From positions 62,001-126,000 of the forward strand of contig BBMT01000009.1 in NCBI GenBank assembly GCA_000755425.1: a DNA stretch of 64,000 bases, written 5' to 3'. The notes beneath the pieces were generated by a model. The model was not told where the DNA came from, did no database searches, and saw only the letters and a list, made by a program, of their open reading frames with translations. Position numbers and translations under genes: made by a program. This DNA comes from Vibrio maritimus. Its GTDB lineage: Bacteria; Pseudomonadota; Gammaproteobacteria; Enterobacterales; Vibrionaceae. Shown here in pieces: positions 16,823-24,758 of this stretch (its first letter is position 1; each line of letters opens with the position of its first letter).

Positions 16823-17026
16823 TACGTACAAGGCATCAGAGTCGAACTCTTCTCTAGTCACAGTACATTCGATTCCTTCGTATGAATTATCGCCTATGAC
16901 ACGGTGTACTCTCGAGAGCCCCCTGAATGGACTACCATCTACTTTAACATCCAGGCACTTATCGGATTCGATCTCAACCACTCTAACGTGTAAAAACTTT
17001 GGAGTCACAGCATTACCTTTTCTCAA
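16796..17026 (-). CDS. Hypothetical protein, 76 residues or N-terminus of a longer one
   Basis: Starts with TTG at 17026 after GGAGAGG; a GTG at 17008 is an alternative. The sequence (VTPKFLHVRVVEIESDKCL) suggests a small beta-rich protein without a known family. It lies between the integrase and the previous hypothetical gene. It may be the N-terminal part of that gene, as the frames would fuse if one base is missing near 16808. The Shine-Dalgarno site is inside a hairpin (17028-17050). Confidence 0.5.
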   Translation of the reverse strand: MRKGNAVTPKFLHVRVVEIESDKCLDVKVDGSPFRGLSRVHRVIGDNSYEGIECTVTREEFDSDALYVMTPTELKG

Positions 17027-17027
17027 T

Positions 17028-17050
17028 GCCTCTCCAACTAACGGAGAGGC
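17028..17050 (-). promoter_or_regulatory. Hairpin covering the ribosome site of the gene at 17026
   Basis: GCCTCTCC and GGAGAGGC pair perfectly around a seven-base loop. On the minus strand the 3' arm is the ribosome binding site of the TTG start at 17026. It stands 13 bases after the integrase stop, so it could act as a weak terminator or hold back translation. Confidence 0.45.
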
Positions 17051-17062
17051 CTTCGAGGGATA

Positions 17063-18267
17063 CTATTGAGCGCTCAGAGCTTTGGCTAGACTTGAAACAA
17101 TATGATTACTCCACCAAATCATCATCTTGTGACGTCTATCAAGATATTTTGCTCTGTTGTAAGCGCTTCGAACTTGGTTTTTGTCTACGTGAGCCAGGGC
17201 GGCTTCAATTATATCAGGGTGGTGAATGCCTTCTTCGTTTAAAACCGTACTAGCCAGAGCTCGGAGGCCGTGTGCCACCAATCTTCCACTGTACCCCATG
17301 CGCTTAAGTGCCATATTTGCGGTTTGAGGATTTACAGGGTGACCTTTCTTTCGGTCGGCCGGAAAAATGTACTCAGAGCCATCAGACAGCTTTTTGGCTT
17401 CTGCAAGGATGTTTAGAGTTTGTGGAGAGAGTGGAACAATGTGCTCTACCTTTTTCTTCATTCGTTCTGAGGGGATAATCCAAAGCTGCCGCTCTAAGTC
17501 AATTTCTTCCCAACGGCACCAGAAGCCTCCGACGGACGAACCATAGTATGAAGCTGCCATTCAATAAGTAATCGTGTTACGCGTCGTATATTCGCATTCA
17601 TTACATCCACCAGCAGCTGACCCAATTGCTCTGGTTGTAAAGTTGGCATGTTGGTTGGTTTGGGAGTCTTGAAGGCATGTCGAACGCCTGAAATAGGGTT
17701 TATCTCGATTAGCCCTGTGTTTGCTGCAAAGACCATAATTTCATTCAAACGCTGGCACACACGTTTTACAGTCTCCAGGCTTCCTCTCTCTGATAGGGGG
17801 CTAAGTGCATTGATAACATCCATTGGTGTTAGCGCGACGACGGACATGTTTCCTAGTTTTGGCAACACATGCATCTCAAGGGAGCGCCAAATATCTGTCG
17901 CATAGTCTTCAGTGATACTGTGTTTTTTGACCTCGAACCAGTCGCGAGCAACACTTTCTAATCTGGCTGCCTCTATGTTTTTCTCTCGGTCAACGTATTC
18001 ACGGGGATCTATTTGGGAGGCAAGTAAAGAAAGGTATTCTTCGCGTTTTGATCTTGCATCTTTAAGGGAAACAGAAGGGTAGCGACCAAGAGACATATTG
18101 GTTCTCTTACCAGTTTTGGGGCGTTTGTAGTTAAACAGCCAAACTTTGGTTCCCGTCGGTTTGACTCTACATTGCAGGCCATACCCATCACTTAAGTTGT
18201 ACTCTCTTTCGCGTGGCTTGGAGTTTTTAATCTCGGTGTCTGTTAGGGGTTTTACGATTCTCGACAT
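17063..18267 (-). CDS. int: Tyrosine recombinase, P4-type integrase (frameshift near 17515)
   Basis: The enzyme that inserts and excises the island at ssrA. It begins MSRIVKPLTDTEIKNSKP with the DUF4102 arm-binding domain (GYGLQCRVKPTGTKVWLFNY), then the core-binding domain and catalytic domain. HGLRALASTVLNEEG carries the His-x-x-Arg motif and the catalytic Tyr lies in VRSAYNRAKYLDRR. One base is missing at the GG of 17514-17516: restoring it turns RPSEASGAVGKK into RPSEASGARWEEIDLE, giving a 401-residue protein of family size. It starts about 210 bp from the ssrA 3' end, the usual place. Confidence 0.9.
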
Positions 18268-18404
18268 AGTCAGATCCTTCTAGTGTCTTTCGCCAGTTCG
18301 TTAGTAACATGCACTTTGGTTAACCTGCACAGTGTTACCGAACGTGTTACACGCCTAGTTAGATGTTGGTAGATGTTCGTAGACATTTTGAAAGGCTCAG
18401 AATG

Positions 18405-18443
18405 CAAAAAACCCCCGCCAAAGCTGAGCCTTAGCGGGGGTTT
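18405..18443 (-). terminator. Island-borne terminator for ssrA
   Basis: A 10-bp GC-rich stem (AAACCCCCGC and its complement) closes a 15-base loop, and on the minus strand it is followed by a run of T. It lies about 30 bp beyond the ssrA 3' end but inside the island, so it replaces the chromosomal terminator that the insertion moved 12 kb away. Confidence 0.8.
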
Positions 18444-18473
18444 AAAACGTTCTAGAACGTCTTCGTATACGAA

Positions 18474-18490
18474 TTTGGTGGAGCTGGCGG
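18474..18490. repeat. attR: island junction in the ssrA 3' end
   Basis: The 17-bp repeat shared with 6516-6532. It covers the CCA-bearing acceptor end of tmRNA, so integration leaves the gene intact. Confidence 0.8.
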
Positions 18491-18842
18491 GAGTTGAACC
18501 CGCGTCCAAAAACCATTCATCATTGGTACTACATGCTTAGTCGATCTTTAAATTCACCACCAACCTGCGAACCGACACGCTAGTTAATGGCTAACCTGAA
18601 TTATAATTCGCCGTTCATCTCTCAGGTGGGAAAATCCGGGCTAGCGCGTTTGGGTTTGATCTCTCGTTGGTCCCCGTCTTACGTGCGGAAGCTAGGGCGA
18701 GAGAGCTCTGAGCAGGTTATTAAGCTGCTAGTGCGTAGTTTTCGTCGTTTGCGACTATTTTTTTGCGGCTTTTTACGTGGCCAACCGCCCCACGGCATGC
18801 ACCTCAGACTGCAAAATTCCTGTCGAATCCTAAATCAGCCCC
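18476..18842 (-). ncRNA. ssrA: Transfer-messenger RNA
   Basis: About 367 nt. The 5' end reads GGGGCTGATTTAGGATTCGA and the 3' end GTTCAACTCCCGCCAGCTCCACCA-type (T arm and acceptor). The resume codon GCA starts the tag frame, giving ANDENYALAA followed by two stops. Together with SmpB it frees stalled ribosomes and marks the broken protein for proteolysis. smpB lies just upstream in the same direction, and the 3' end is the attachment site of the island. Confidence 0.97.
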
Positions 18843-18910
18843 AAAGTGTTCTTCGCATGTTACCAGAAAAGCTTAGCCTGTCTAGCACTGCGGAGTTTAA
18901 CTGGTCAGTT

Positions 18911-19398
18911 TTAGCGCAAATTACTCTTCATGATTCGCGCTTTTGTCACGTGCCCAATCTTTTTTCTTTCAAATCAGCACGTTTGTCGTGAAGCTTTTTA
19001 CCTTTCGCGACGCCTACTTTGATCTTAGCCCAAGAGCGTGACCAATACATAGTTGTTGCAACAAGCGTCATGCCGTCACGGTTAACGAGACCAATAAGCT
19101 TGTCCAGTTCGCGGCGGTGCAAGAGCAGTTTACGCACGCGTGTTGGCTCGGCAACAATGTGAGTTGATGCTTGGTTAAGCGGAATGATTGACATGCCGCT
19201 GATGTAAGCTTGGCCATCACGTAGGAAAACGTAGCTCTCAGCGATATTCGCTTTGCCTGAGCGTAGGGATTTTACTTCCCAGCCTTGCAGCTCGATACCA
19301 GCCTCGATCTCGTCTTGAATGTGAAATTCGTGGCGAGCTTTCTTGTTCTGAGCGATGGTATTGCTACCCGCTTTATTCTTTGAATTCTTCTTTACCAT
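18911..19398 (-). CDS. smpB: SsrA-binding protein SmpB (two one-base insertions at the 3' end)
   Basis: SmpB binds tmRNA and brings it to the stalled ribosome. Residues 1-145 are typical: KKARHEFHIQDEIEAGIELQ, GWEVKSLRSGKANIAESYV, VGVAKGKKLHDKRADLKE. The frame as written ends early in KRLGT at 18946. If one A is removed from the A6 run near 18960 and one from the A4 run near 18943, the tail becomes KDWARDKARIMKSNLR with a stop at 18911, giving exactly 161 residues, the normal Vibrio length. I take both extra bases as sequence errors. Confidence 0.92.
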
Positions 19399-19573
19399 AA
19401 TGGCGTCATTATACGGCGAGTTTTTGCGTTTAGGGAAGGGTTTTATTTGCCAAGCTTTTGTTTTGTGTGAGCGCGCGTTACCTCCCGATTATTAAAGGCT
19501 ATGAGCGTGTGACTTGAGCTAACAGCTGCTTAACAGTAGAATCGGAGGCAACCTTTTAGTTTGGGGAGTTTTT

Positions 19574-20014
19574 ATGCAACAAGTGACTCGCTCGGCGCTC
19601 GTGATGTTTAGCGCTGATCAAATGTTTAACTTGGTTAATGATGTCGCCAGTTATCCTGATTTTTTGCCGGGCTGTTCAGGCTCGCGTGTATTAGAGGCAA
19701 CAAACTCAGCGATGGTTGCGTCGGTAGACGTTTCAAAGGCAGGGATCAGTAAAACATTTACCACTGCGAATACTTTGGTGCATGGAAGCGAGATTCTGAT
19801 GGAGCTGGTGGACGGCCCATTTAAAATGCTTAAAGGCGTTTGGTCTTTCATTCCACTCGATGATCAGGCGTGCAAAGTTGAGCTAAAACTAGAGTTCGAA
19901 TTCTCAAGCAAAATGATTGAACTGGCGTTTGGAAAGATCTTCCACGACGTCACGAGTAACATGGTGAACGCGTTTACTAAGCGTGCCAAAGAGGTCTACA
20001 CCTATGAGTGCTGA
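19574..20014 (+). CDS. ratA: RatA-like START/SRPBCC protein (Coq10 family)
   Basis: A 146-residue SRPBCC-fold protein. It starts MQQVTRSALVMFSADQMFNL and has the family's YPDFLPGCSGSRVLE block and C-terminal helix (NMVNAFTKRAKEVY). E. coli RatA was reported to block ribosome subunit joining; relatives bind ubiquinone like Coq10, so the role is uncertain. It is divergent from smpB and overlaps rnfH by 11 bases, the conserved ratA-rnfH (ratB) pair. Confidence 0.9.
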   Translation: MQQVTRSALVMFSADQMFNLVNDVASYPDFLPGCSGSRVLEATNSAMVASVDVSKAGISKTFTTANTLVHGSEILMELVDGPFKMLKGVWSFIPLDDQACKVELKLEFEFSSKMIELAFGKIFHDVTSNMVNAFTKRAKEVYTYEC

Positions 20015-20366
20015 AGCTCAGCTTATCCACGTAGAAGTGGTTTACGCCCTGCCGAATGAACAGCGCGTTTTTCAGTTGGTGGTCAACCACGAATCGACGG
20101 TGGAAGAGATTATTCAAAAGTCGGGCGTGCTGTCGGTGTATCCAGAGATCGATTTGTCGACCAACAAGGTTGGCGTATTTAGCCGCAACGTGAAGTTGGA
20201 TGCCACGGTAAGAGATAAAGACCGTATTGAGATTTATCGCCCGCTACTGGCCGATCCAAAAGAAATCAGACGTAAACGTGCAGAGCAAGCTAAAAATGCT
20301 GGCAAAGCCGATCCGGTGACAGGCGGTAAGCCATCGCCACTTAGAAAGAGTGCGGAAGCAAGCTAA
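20004..20366 (+). CDS. rnfH: RnfH family protein (UPF0125, RatB)
   Basis: A ubiquitin-like beta-grasp protein of 120 residues: IHVEVVYALPNEQRVFQLVV, VGVFSRNVKLD and DRIEIYRPLLADPKEIRRKR are family hallmarks. The start at 20004 overlaps the end of ratA and suits translational coupling. Its function is not settled. Confidence 0.92.
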   Translation: MSAEAQLIHVEVVYALPNEQRVFQLVVNHESTVEEIIQKSGVLSVYPEIDLSTNKVGVFSRNVKLDATVRDKDRIEIYRPLLADPKEIRRKRAEQAKNAGKADPVTGGKPSPLRKSAEAS

Positions 20367-20390
20367 TACCTTCGCTTACCGCAGAAACGA

Positions 20391-20416
20391 AAAAAGCTCG
20401 CCTAGGCGAGCTTTTT
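20391..20416. terminator. Bidirectional terminator between rnfH and bamE
   Basis: AAAAAGCTCGCC and its exact complement meet with only TA between them, giving a strong hairpin with A and T runs on both sides. It separates the convergent rnfH and bamE genes. Confidence 0.88.
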
Positions 20417-20429
20417 GTATTTTAACGAG

Positions 20430-20789
20430 CTAGTTCAGTGCGTCGAAGAAGTTATCGCTTGCTTCGTAGTCGCCAGCGATAGACGCCAACACGCCATTAC
20501 CGTCAAAGTTTACGACTAGGTTCTGCTGAACAGAATCGTCGTGTCCCTTGGTTGCGTGGTAGATGTAGTACCAAGTATTCGGGTAGCCGTTTTCAATAAG
20601 CATTGGTGAGCCAAGAACGAAGCGAACTTGTTCTTTGGTCATGCCATAACGCAGCTGGTCTACCGCACTTTGCTCAACGAAGTTACCTTGGTTGATATCA
20701 ATGCGATATACGATTTTTTCTATTACTGAACATCCTGTCAGCACACTAAGTGCTAGTGGTAATGCAAGTAACCACTTCTTAAATTGCAT
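20430..20789 (-). CDS. bamE: Outer-membrane protein assembly factor BamE (SmpA/OmlA)
   Basis: A small lipoprotein of the BAM complex, working at the inner face of the outer membrane. It has the lipobox LTGC (Cys20), VYRIDINQGNF, and the SmpA/OmlA core with LRYGMTKEQVRFVLGSPM and WYYIYH. Length 119 residues, normal. It lies downstream of recN in the same direction. BamA is encoded at the right end of the window. Confidence 0.95.
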   Translation of the reverse strand: MQFKKWLLALPLALSVLTGCSVIEKIVYRIDINQGNFVEQSAVDQLRYGMTKEQVRFVLGSPMLIENGYPNTWYYIYHATKGHDDSVQQNLVVNFDGNGVLASIAGDYEASDNFFDALN

Positions 20790-20958
20790 AGCTTTAATTT
20801 ACAACGTCGATTTGTGAAACTGCAAAGATAATAAACAAGGATGAGCCAGAAGTAAAAACTTGTCTGCGTAAGATTGTCGCTCAAGCTCGGTTTTATGAGT
20901 TAAGCAACAATCCTCGGTTAATCTTGGCTTGGAAGGGAACTATCTCCTCGCAGTGCAA

Positions 20959-22622
20959 TCACGCGGCGATGAGTAGTTCTTTCGCATTAGCCAGCGTTGA
21001 ATCGGTGATTTGGCTGCCACCGAGTAAGCGAGCAAGCTCACTGATACGCTCTTGCTCGTTTAGAGTCAGCATGCTGGTCTCAGTTTTGTTGGCTTTGGTC
21101 GTTTTGGTAACAAACAGTTGCTGATGACCATGACCTGCAACCTGTGGCAAGTGAGTCACACACAGTACTTGCGTTGATTCACCCAGCTTACGCAGCATTT
21201 TACCCACTACTGCGGCGGTAGGTCCGCTGATACCTACATCGACTTCATCGAAGATAAGACTTGGAGTATCGACTTTTTGTGCGGTGATCACTTGAATAGC
21301 CAAAGAAATCCGTGATAGCTCACCACCAGAAGCAACCTTGGCGATCGGCTGCATAGGCTGACCTGGGTTGGTAGAGACCAAGAACACCACACTATCCATG
21401 CCAGTTGGGGAAGGGTGGTCAGATTGGAATGCGACATCAATGGCGAATTTGGCTTTCTCCATACTCAGCTCATGCATGCTTTGAGAAATCAGCTTGTTAA
21501 GTTCTTTTGCGTAGCGACCACGGGATTTATTCAGCTTCTCACTGGCTCTGACATAAGCGTCAAAGTGGCTTGCCACTTCTTGCTCCATTTCTGCCATTTT
21601 TTCGTCTGAGCAATCAAGTGCTTCGATTTGCGCGAGCAAGTCCTGATGGTGCTGGTAGAGCTCTTCTGGCATCACGTGGTGCTTGCGTGCCAGTGACATG
21701 ATTTTAGAAAAACGCTCTTCAACATAAGCCATGCGCTCAGGATCAACATCAATCTTGTCGAGGTAATTGCGAAGCTCGGTATTGGCTTCTTCTATTTGGA
21801 TGATGGCTTCTTCAATCATGTTAGGCAGTGGCGTTAGGCTCGCGTCGAGCTCGGCCAGCTGCAGCAGTTTGCTGCTGGCGGTTTGTAGCATAGCAAGGGC
21901 GTTGACTTCATCGCCTCGTAGATGATGTCGATGGCTTGTTGGCATGTCACTGCTAATTCACCACTGTTGGATAAACGTTTGTGTTCTTGTTCAAGATCGG
22001 GGAACTCGTCTTCTCCAATCGCTAGCTCATTGAGTTCTTTAATTTGATATTCGAGCAACTGCAGTTGAGCTAAGTTGTTAGCACTGTTTTCTTTCAGTTT
22101 GGTGAGTGCAATATCGGCATTACGCCAGGTTTGGTACTTTGAACGAACCTGTTTAAGCAGCGCAGTATGGCCTGCGTATTGGTCAAGTAAGCTGAGCTGA
22201 TAATCACTCTTCATCAATTGGTGATGCGCATGCTGACCGTGGATGTTTATCAGCAATTGGCCAAGTGATTTTAGCTGTGACAGGGGAACTGGACTGCCGT
22301 TAATGAAAGCGCGTGAACGGCCTTCTTTAGTAATGGTGCGGCGTAAGATACATTCAGTGCCATCAAACAGGTCATTATCTTCGAGCCAGCGTGTCGCTTG
22401 TTGATTGTTCTCAATCGCAAAAGCGGCAGTGACTTCGGTTTTGTCTTCACCGGCACGTACGGCGCCAGCGTCGGCACGGCCACCTAAACACAGCCCAAGC
22501 GCATCGATAGCAATGGATTTACCTGCGCCGGTTTCGCCAGTGATGGTTGTCATACCTGTACATAGTTCTAACTGCAGCGATTTTACGATAGCAAAATTAT
22601 TAACACTTAAATGAGACAGCAT
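20959..22622 (-). CDS. recN: DNA repair protein RecN (frameshift near 21913)
   Basis: An SMC-like ATPase that helps repair double-strand breaks. The N-terminal part has FAIVKSLQLEL and Walker A GETGAGKS (about 30-37); the C-terminal part has the signature VASGGELSRISLAIQ and Walker B LIFDEVDVGISG. The frame is broken at about 21912-21914, where IIYEAMKS should read IIYEGDEVNALAM; one G is missing. The repaired length is 554 residues, as in the family. Two LexA-type boxes lie just upstream, so it is an SOS gene. Confidence 0.93.
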
Positions 22623-22650
22623 TTTTAGTTACCTGTTTAAATGAACACTA

Positions 22651-22688
22651 CTGTATGTAAGTTCAGTATATACTGTTTCTTTATACAG
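22651..22688 (-). promoter_or_regulatory. Two LexA (SOS) boxes upstream of recN
   Basis: CTGTTTCTTTATACAG at 22673-22688 matches CTGT-N8-ACAG exactly. CTGTATGTAAGTTCAG at 22651-22666 is a weaker copy. The 22-bp spacing puts both on the same helix face, 29-66 bp upstream of the recN start, consistent with tight LexA repression. Confidence 0.8.
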
Positions 22689-22774
22689 TAAAGTTGCACA
22701 GGTAAATTTTTATGTGACAGGACGTACTGTTGTTGATTATTTGATCGAAATGGAAGGGGTTTAACCGGCAGATA

Positions 22775-22804
22775 CAAAAAAGCCTCAATGGCAACATTGA
22801 GGCT
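22775..22804 (-). terminator. Terminator after nadK
   Basis: A 10-bp stem (AGCCTCAATG and its complement) with a four-base loop. On the minus strand it is followed by six T. It ends nadK before the recN promoter. Confidence 0.88.
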
Positions 22805-22838
22805 ATCGATTGGAATGAAGGTTATCTATCTGATTTAA

Positions 22839-23723
22839 TTAAAACAGTTTACTCGACCAACCGAGTTTGTTTCGCAGTACGTGATAGTAGCTGTAGTCTT
22901 TTGGATGGATCAGTTTTAGCGCGTTCGGGCTTTGATAGATGTGGATCTCGTCACCAGGCGATACAGGTAGCGAGATTTGTCCATCGCAGCTTACTTCTTG
23001 TGTGCCACGGTTATCAGGAGACACCACTAGCTTAATACGGCAGTTGCCATCAACCACCAATGGGCGACTCGACAAGGTATGTGGGAACATCGGCACCAAT
23101 GAGATGGCATTGAGTTGTGATGATAAAATAGGGCCGCCGCCGGAGAGCGAGTAGGCCGTGGAGCCTGTTGGCGTAGACACAATAAGCCCGTCAGAGCGCA
23201 AACTGAACGCGAAAGATTCATCAATATAGACTTCAAACTCGATCATGTGCGCGACTTGTCCCGGGTGAAGAACCGCTTCATTGAGTGCTGCGTTATGACT
23301 TTTTATTTGCCCGTGTCGATGAATTTCCGCTTCTAGGAGAAAACGTTTCTCCTCAAGGTATTCGCCCTTGAGCACAGATTCGAGCGCGGTTTCAAAACCT
23401 TCAGGGTTTAGATCTGTAAGAAAGCCAAGGTTGCCACGATTGACACCAATCACAGCTACATCGAATCGAGATAATACACGAGCTGCACCAAGCATATTCC
23501 CGTCGCCGCCTACCACAATCGCTAAGTCGGCTTCTCGGCCTATACGAACTAAGCTGAAGAAGTGCTGCCTTGGGATGTCGACAAGAATATCGATAAGACG
23601 ATCATCGACAAGAACCTTGTAGCCTTTCGAGGTGAGCCACAAAAACAGCTCTTTATGGGTTTGAATGGCTTGCTGAGCTCGAGGTTTGCCTATGATGGCG
23701 ATCACCTCAAAGGGTTTTTTCAT
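22839..23723 (-). CDS. nadK: NAD kinase
   Basis: NadK makes NADP from NAD and ATP in the cytoplasm. The 294-residue protein has the GGDGNMLGA motif (about 72-80), the NRGNLGFLTD segment, LNEAVLHPG and the GSTAYSLSGGGPIL substrate loop. Length and motifs are normal. It is divergent from grpE, as in many gammaproteobacteria. Confidence 0.96.
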   Translation of the reverse strand: MKKPFEVIAIIGKPRAQQAIQTHKELFLWLTSKGYKVLVDDRLIDILVDIPRQHFFSLVRIGREADLAIVVGGDGNMLGAARVLSRFDVAVIGVNRGNLGFLTDLNPEGFETALESVLKGEYLEEKRFLLEAEIHRHGQIKSHNAALNEAVLHPGQVAHMIEFEVYIDESFAFSLRSDGLIVSTPTGSTAYSLSGGGPILSSQLNAISLVPMFPHTLSSRPLVVDGNCRIKLVVSPDNRGTQEVSCDGQISLPVSPGDEIHIYQSPNALKLIHPKDYSYYHVLRNKLGWSSKLF

Positions 23724-23744
23724 ATCACTTCCAAACTATTAGTG

Positions 23745-23772
23745 CTTGAATCACAAATCTTCATCCCCATAA
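23745..23772 (+). promoter_or_regulatory. Sigma-32 heat-shock promoter of grpE
   Basis: CTTGAA at 23745-23750 and CCCCATAA at 23765-23772 are 14 bases apart, a near-perfect sigma-32 promoter. It lies about 100 bp upstream of grpE. Confidence 0.85.
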
Positions 23773-23878
23773 TATACCCAAAGTATGTATATATGCAGTG
23801 TTTGGTGCGATTTAGTTCCTAAGAATTGTGGGTGAGTCGTATTATGCATTGCCTTGAAGCGAGTATTCCGGAGAGACC

Positions 23879-24487
23879 ATGAGCAACGAAGAAAACAAGG
23901 TAAATCAAGAAGAGCTAAACACCCAAGAAGCGGAAGCAAAACAGGAAGATGCAGAGGTGGTAGGTTCTGACGCTGACGTGGAATGGAACGAAGAATCCGA
24001 GCAAGACATTCAAGAAGCTAAGATTGCACAACTAGAAGCAGCACTTCTGTCTAGCGAAGCAAAAGTAAAAGAACAGCAAGATTCTGTGCTACGTGCGAAA
24101 GCAGACGTTGAAAACATGCGTCGTCGCACAGAGCAAGAAATTGACAAGGCTCGTAAGTACGCACTGAACAAGTTCGCGGAAGAACTACTACCAGTGATTG
24201 ATAACCTAGAGCGTGCAATTGCAGCAGCAGATGCTGAAAACGAAGCGGTAAAACCGATCGTTGAAGGTGTTGAAATGACTCACAAGACGTTTGTTGATGT
24301 GGTTGCTAAGTTTGGCCTAAAAGAGATCAACCCAGAAGGTGAAGCATTCAATCCTGAGCAGCACCAAGCAATGTCTATTCAGGAAAGTGCAGATCACGAG
24401 CCTAATACCGTCATGTTTGTTATGCAAAAGGGTTACGAGCTAAATGGTCGTGTTATCCGTCCTGCCATGGTAATGGTGTCAAAGTAG
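23879..24487 (+). CDS. grpE: Nucleotide exchange factor GrpE
   Basis: GrpE releases ADP from DnaK. The 202-residue protein has an acidic flexible head (about 1-50), a long coiled coil (RAKADVENMRRRTEQEIDKA), and the beta-domain with NPEQHQAMS and MQKGYELNGRVIRPAMVMVSK at the C-terminus. It starts after a GGAGAGACC site. A sigma-32 promoter lies upstream, in line with the heat-shock genes dnaK and dnaJ nearby. Confidence 0.97.
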   Translation: MSNEENKVNQEELNTQEAEAKQEDAEVVGSDADVEWNEESEQDIQEAKIAQLEAALLSSEAKVKEQQDSVLRAKADVENMRRRTEQEIDKARKYALNKFAEELLPVIDNLERAIAAADAENEAVKPIVEGVEMTHKTFVDVVAKFGLKEINPEGEAFNPEQHQAMSIQESADHEPNTVMFVMQKGYELNGRVIRPAMVMVSK

Positions 24488-24547
24488 CAGATTATTTCTA
24501 GGGCTTGACACTAGAGGTTTATCCCAACAAATTTGCCCATTCTATAA

Positions 24548-24574
24548 AATGAACCTTATTGGCTTCATTTTTTT
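24548..24574 (+). terminator. Terminator after grpE
   Basis: AATGAACC pairs with GG-C-TTCATT (one bulged C) around TTATT, followed by a run of eight T. It is 60 bp after the grpE stop. The rest of the 270-bp gap before the symporter is AT-rich and shows nothing further. Confidence 0.7.
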
Positions 24575-24758
24575 GGTTTATTGTTCTGGTTTTCTCTTTA
24601 ATTTTGGAGTTATAAACTTTAAAAAATAGATAAGGAAATGTAAAATTTATGCTTTCATTTTGACTTCAGATCTGTAATATCCACTGAGCTTTCTATAAAT
24701 AAGAAAGTAAATAACTATAAAAATGCAGGGACTAAACACAACATTCTGGAGTTTTTGA

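Larger units (their letters stand above)
6516..18490. mobile_element. Genomic island in ssrA, satellite-like (PICI type), about 12 kb
   Basis: The island is bounded by a 17-bp direct repeat, TTTGGTGGAGCTGGCGG, at 6516-6532 and 18474-18490. The right copy is the 3' end of the tmRNA gene. A tyrosine integrase lies next to the right copy, as is usual for ssrA elements. From the integrase leftwards, all genes to 11019 are on the minus strand: int, two hypotheticals, alpA, primase-helicase, terS-like, and four small genes. No capsid, tail or lysis gene is recognised. The left 4.5 kb holds two decayed recombinase/transposase genes and a lipoprotein, so the island is probably composite. Confidence 0.8.

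Noticed and set aside
18587..18991. Plus-strand ORF of 134 codons
   Set aside because: It lies on the opposite strand of the tmRNA gene and the smpB end, so it is a shadow.
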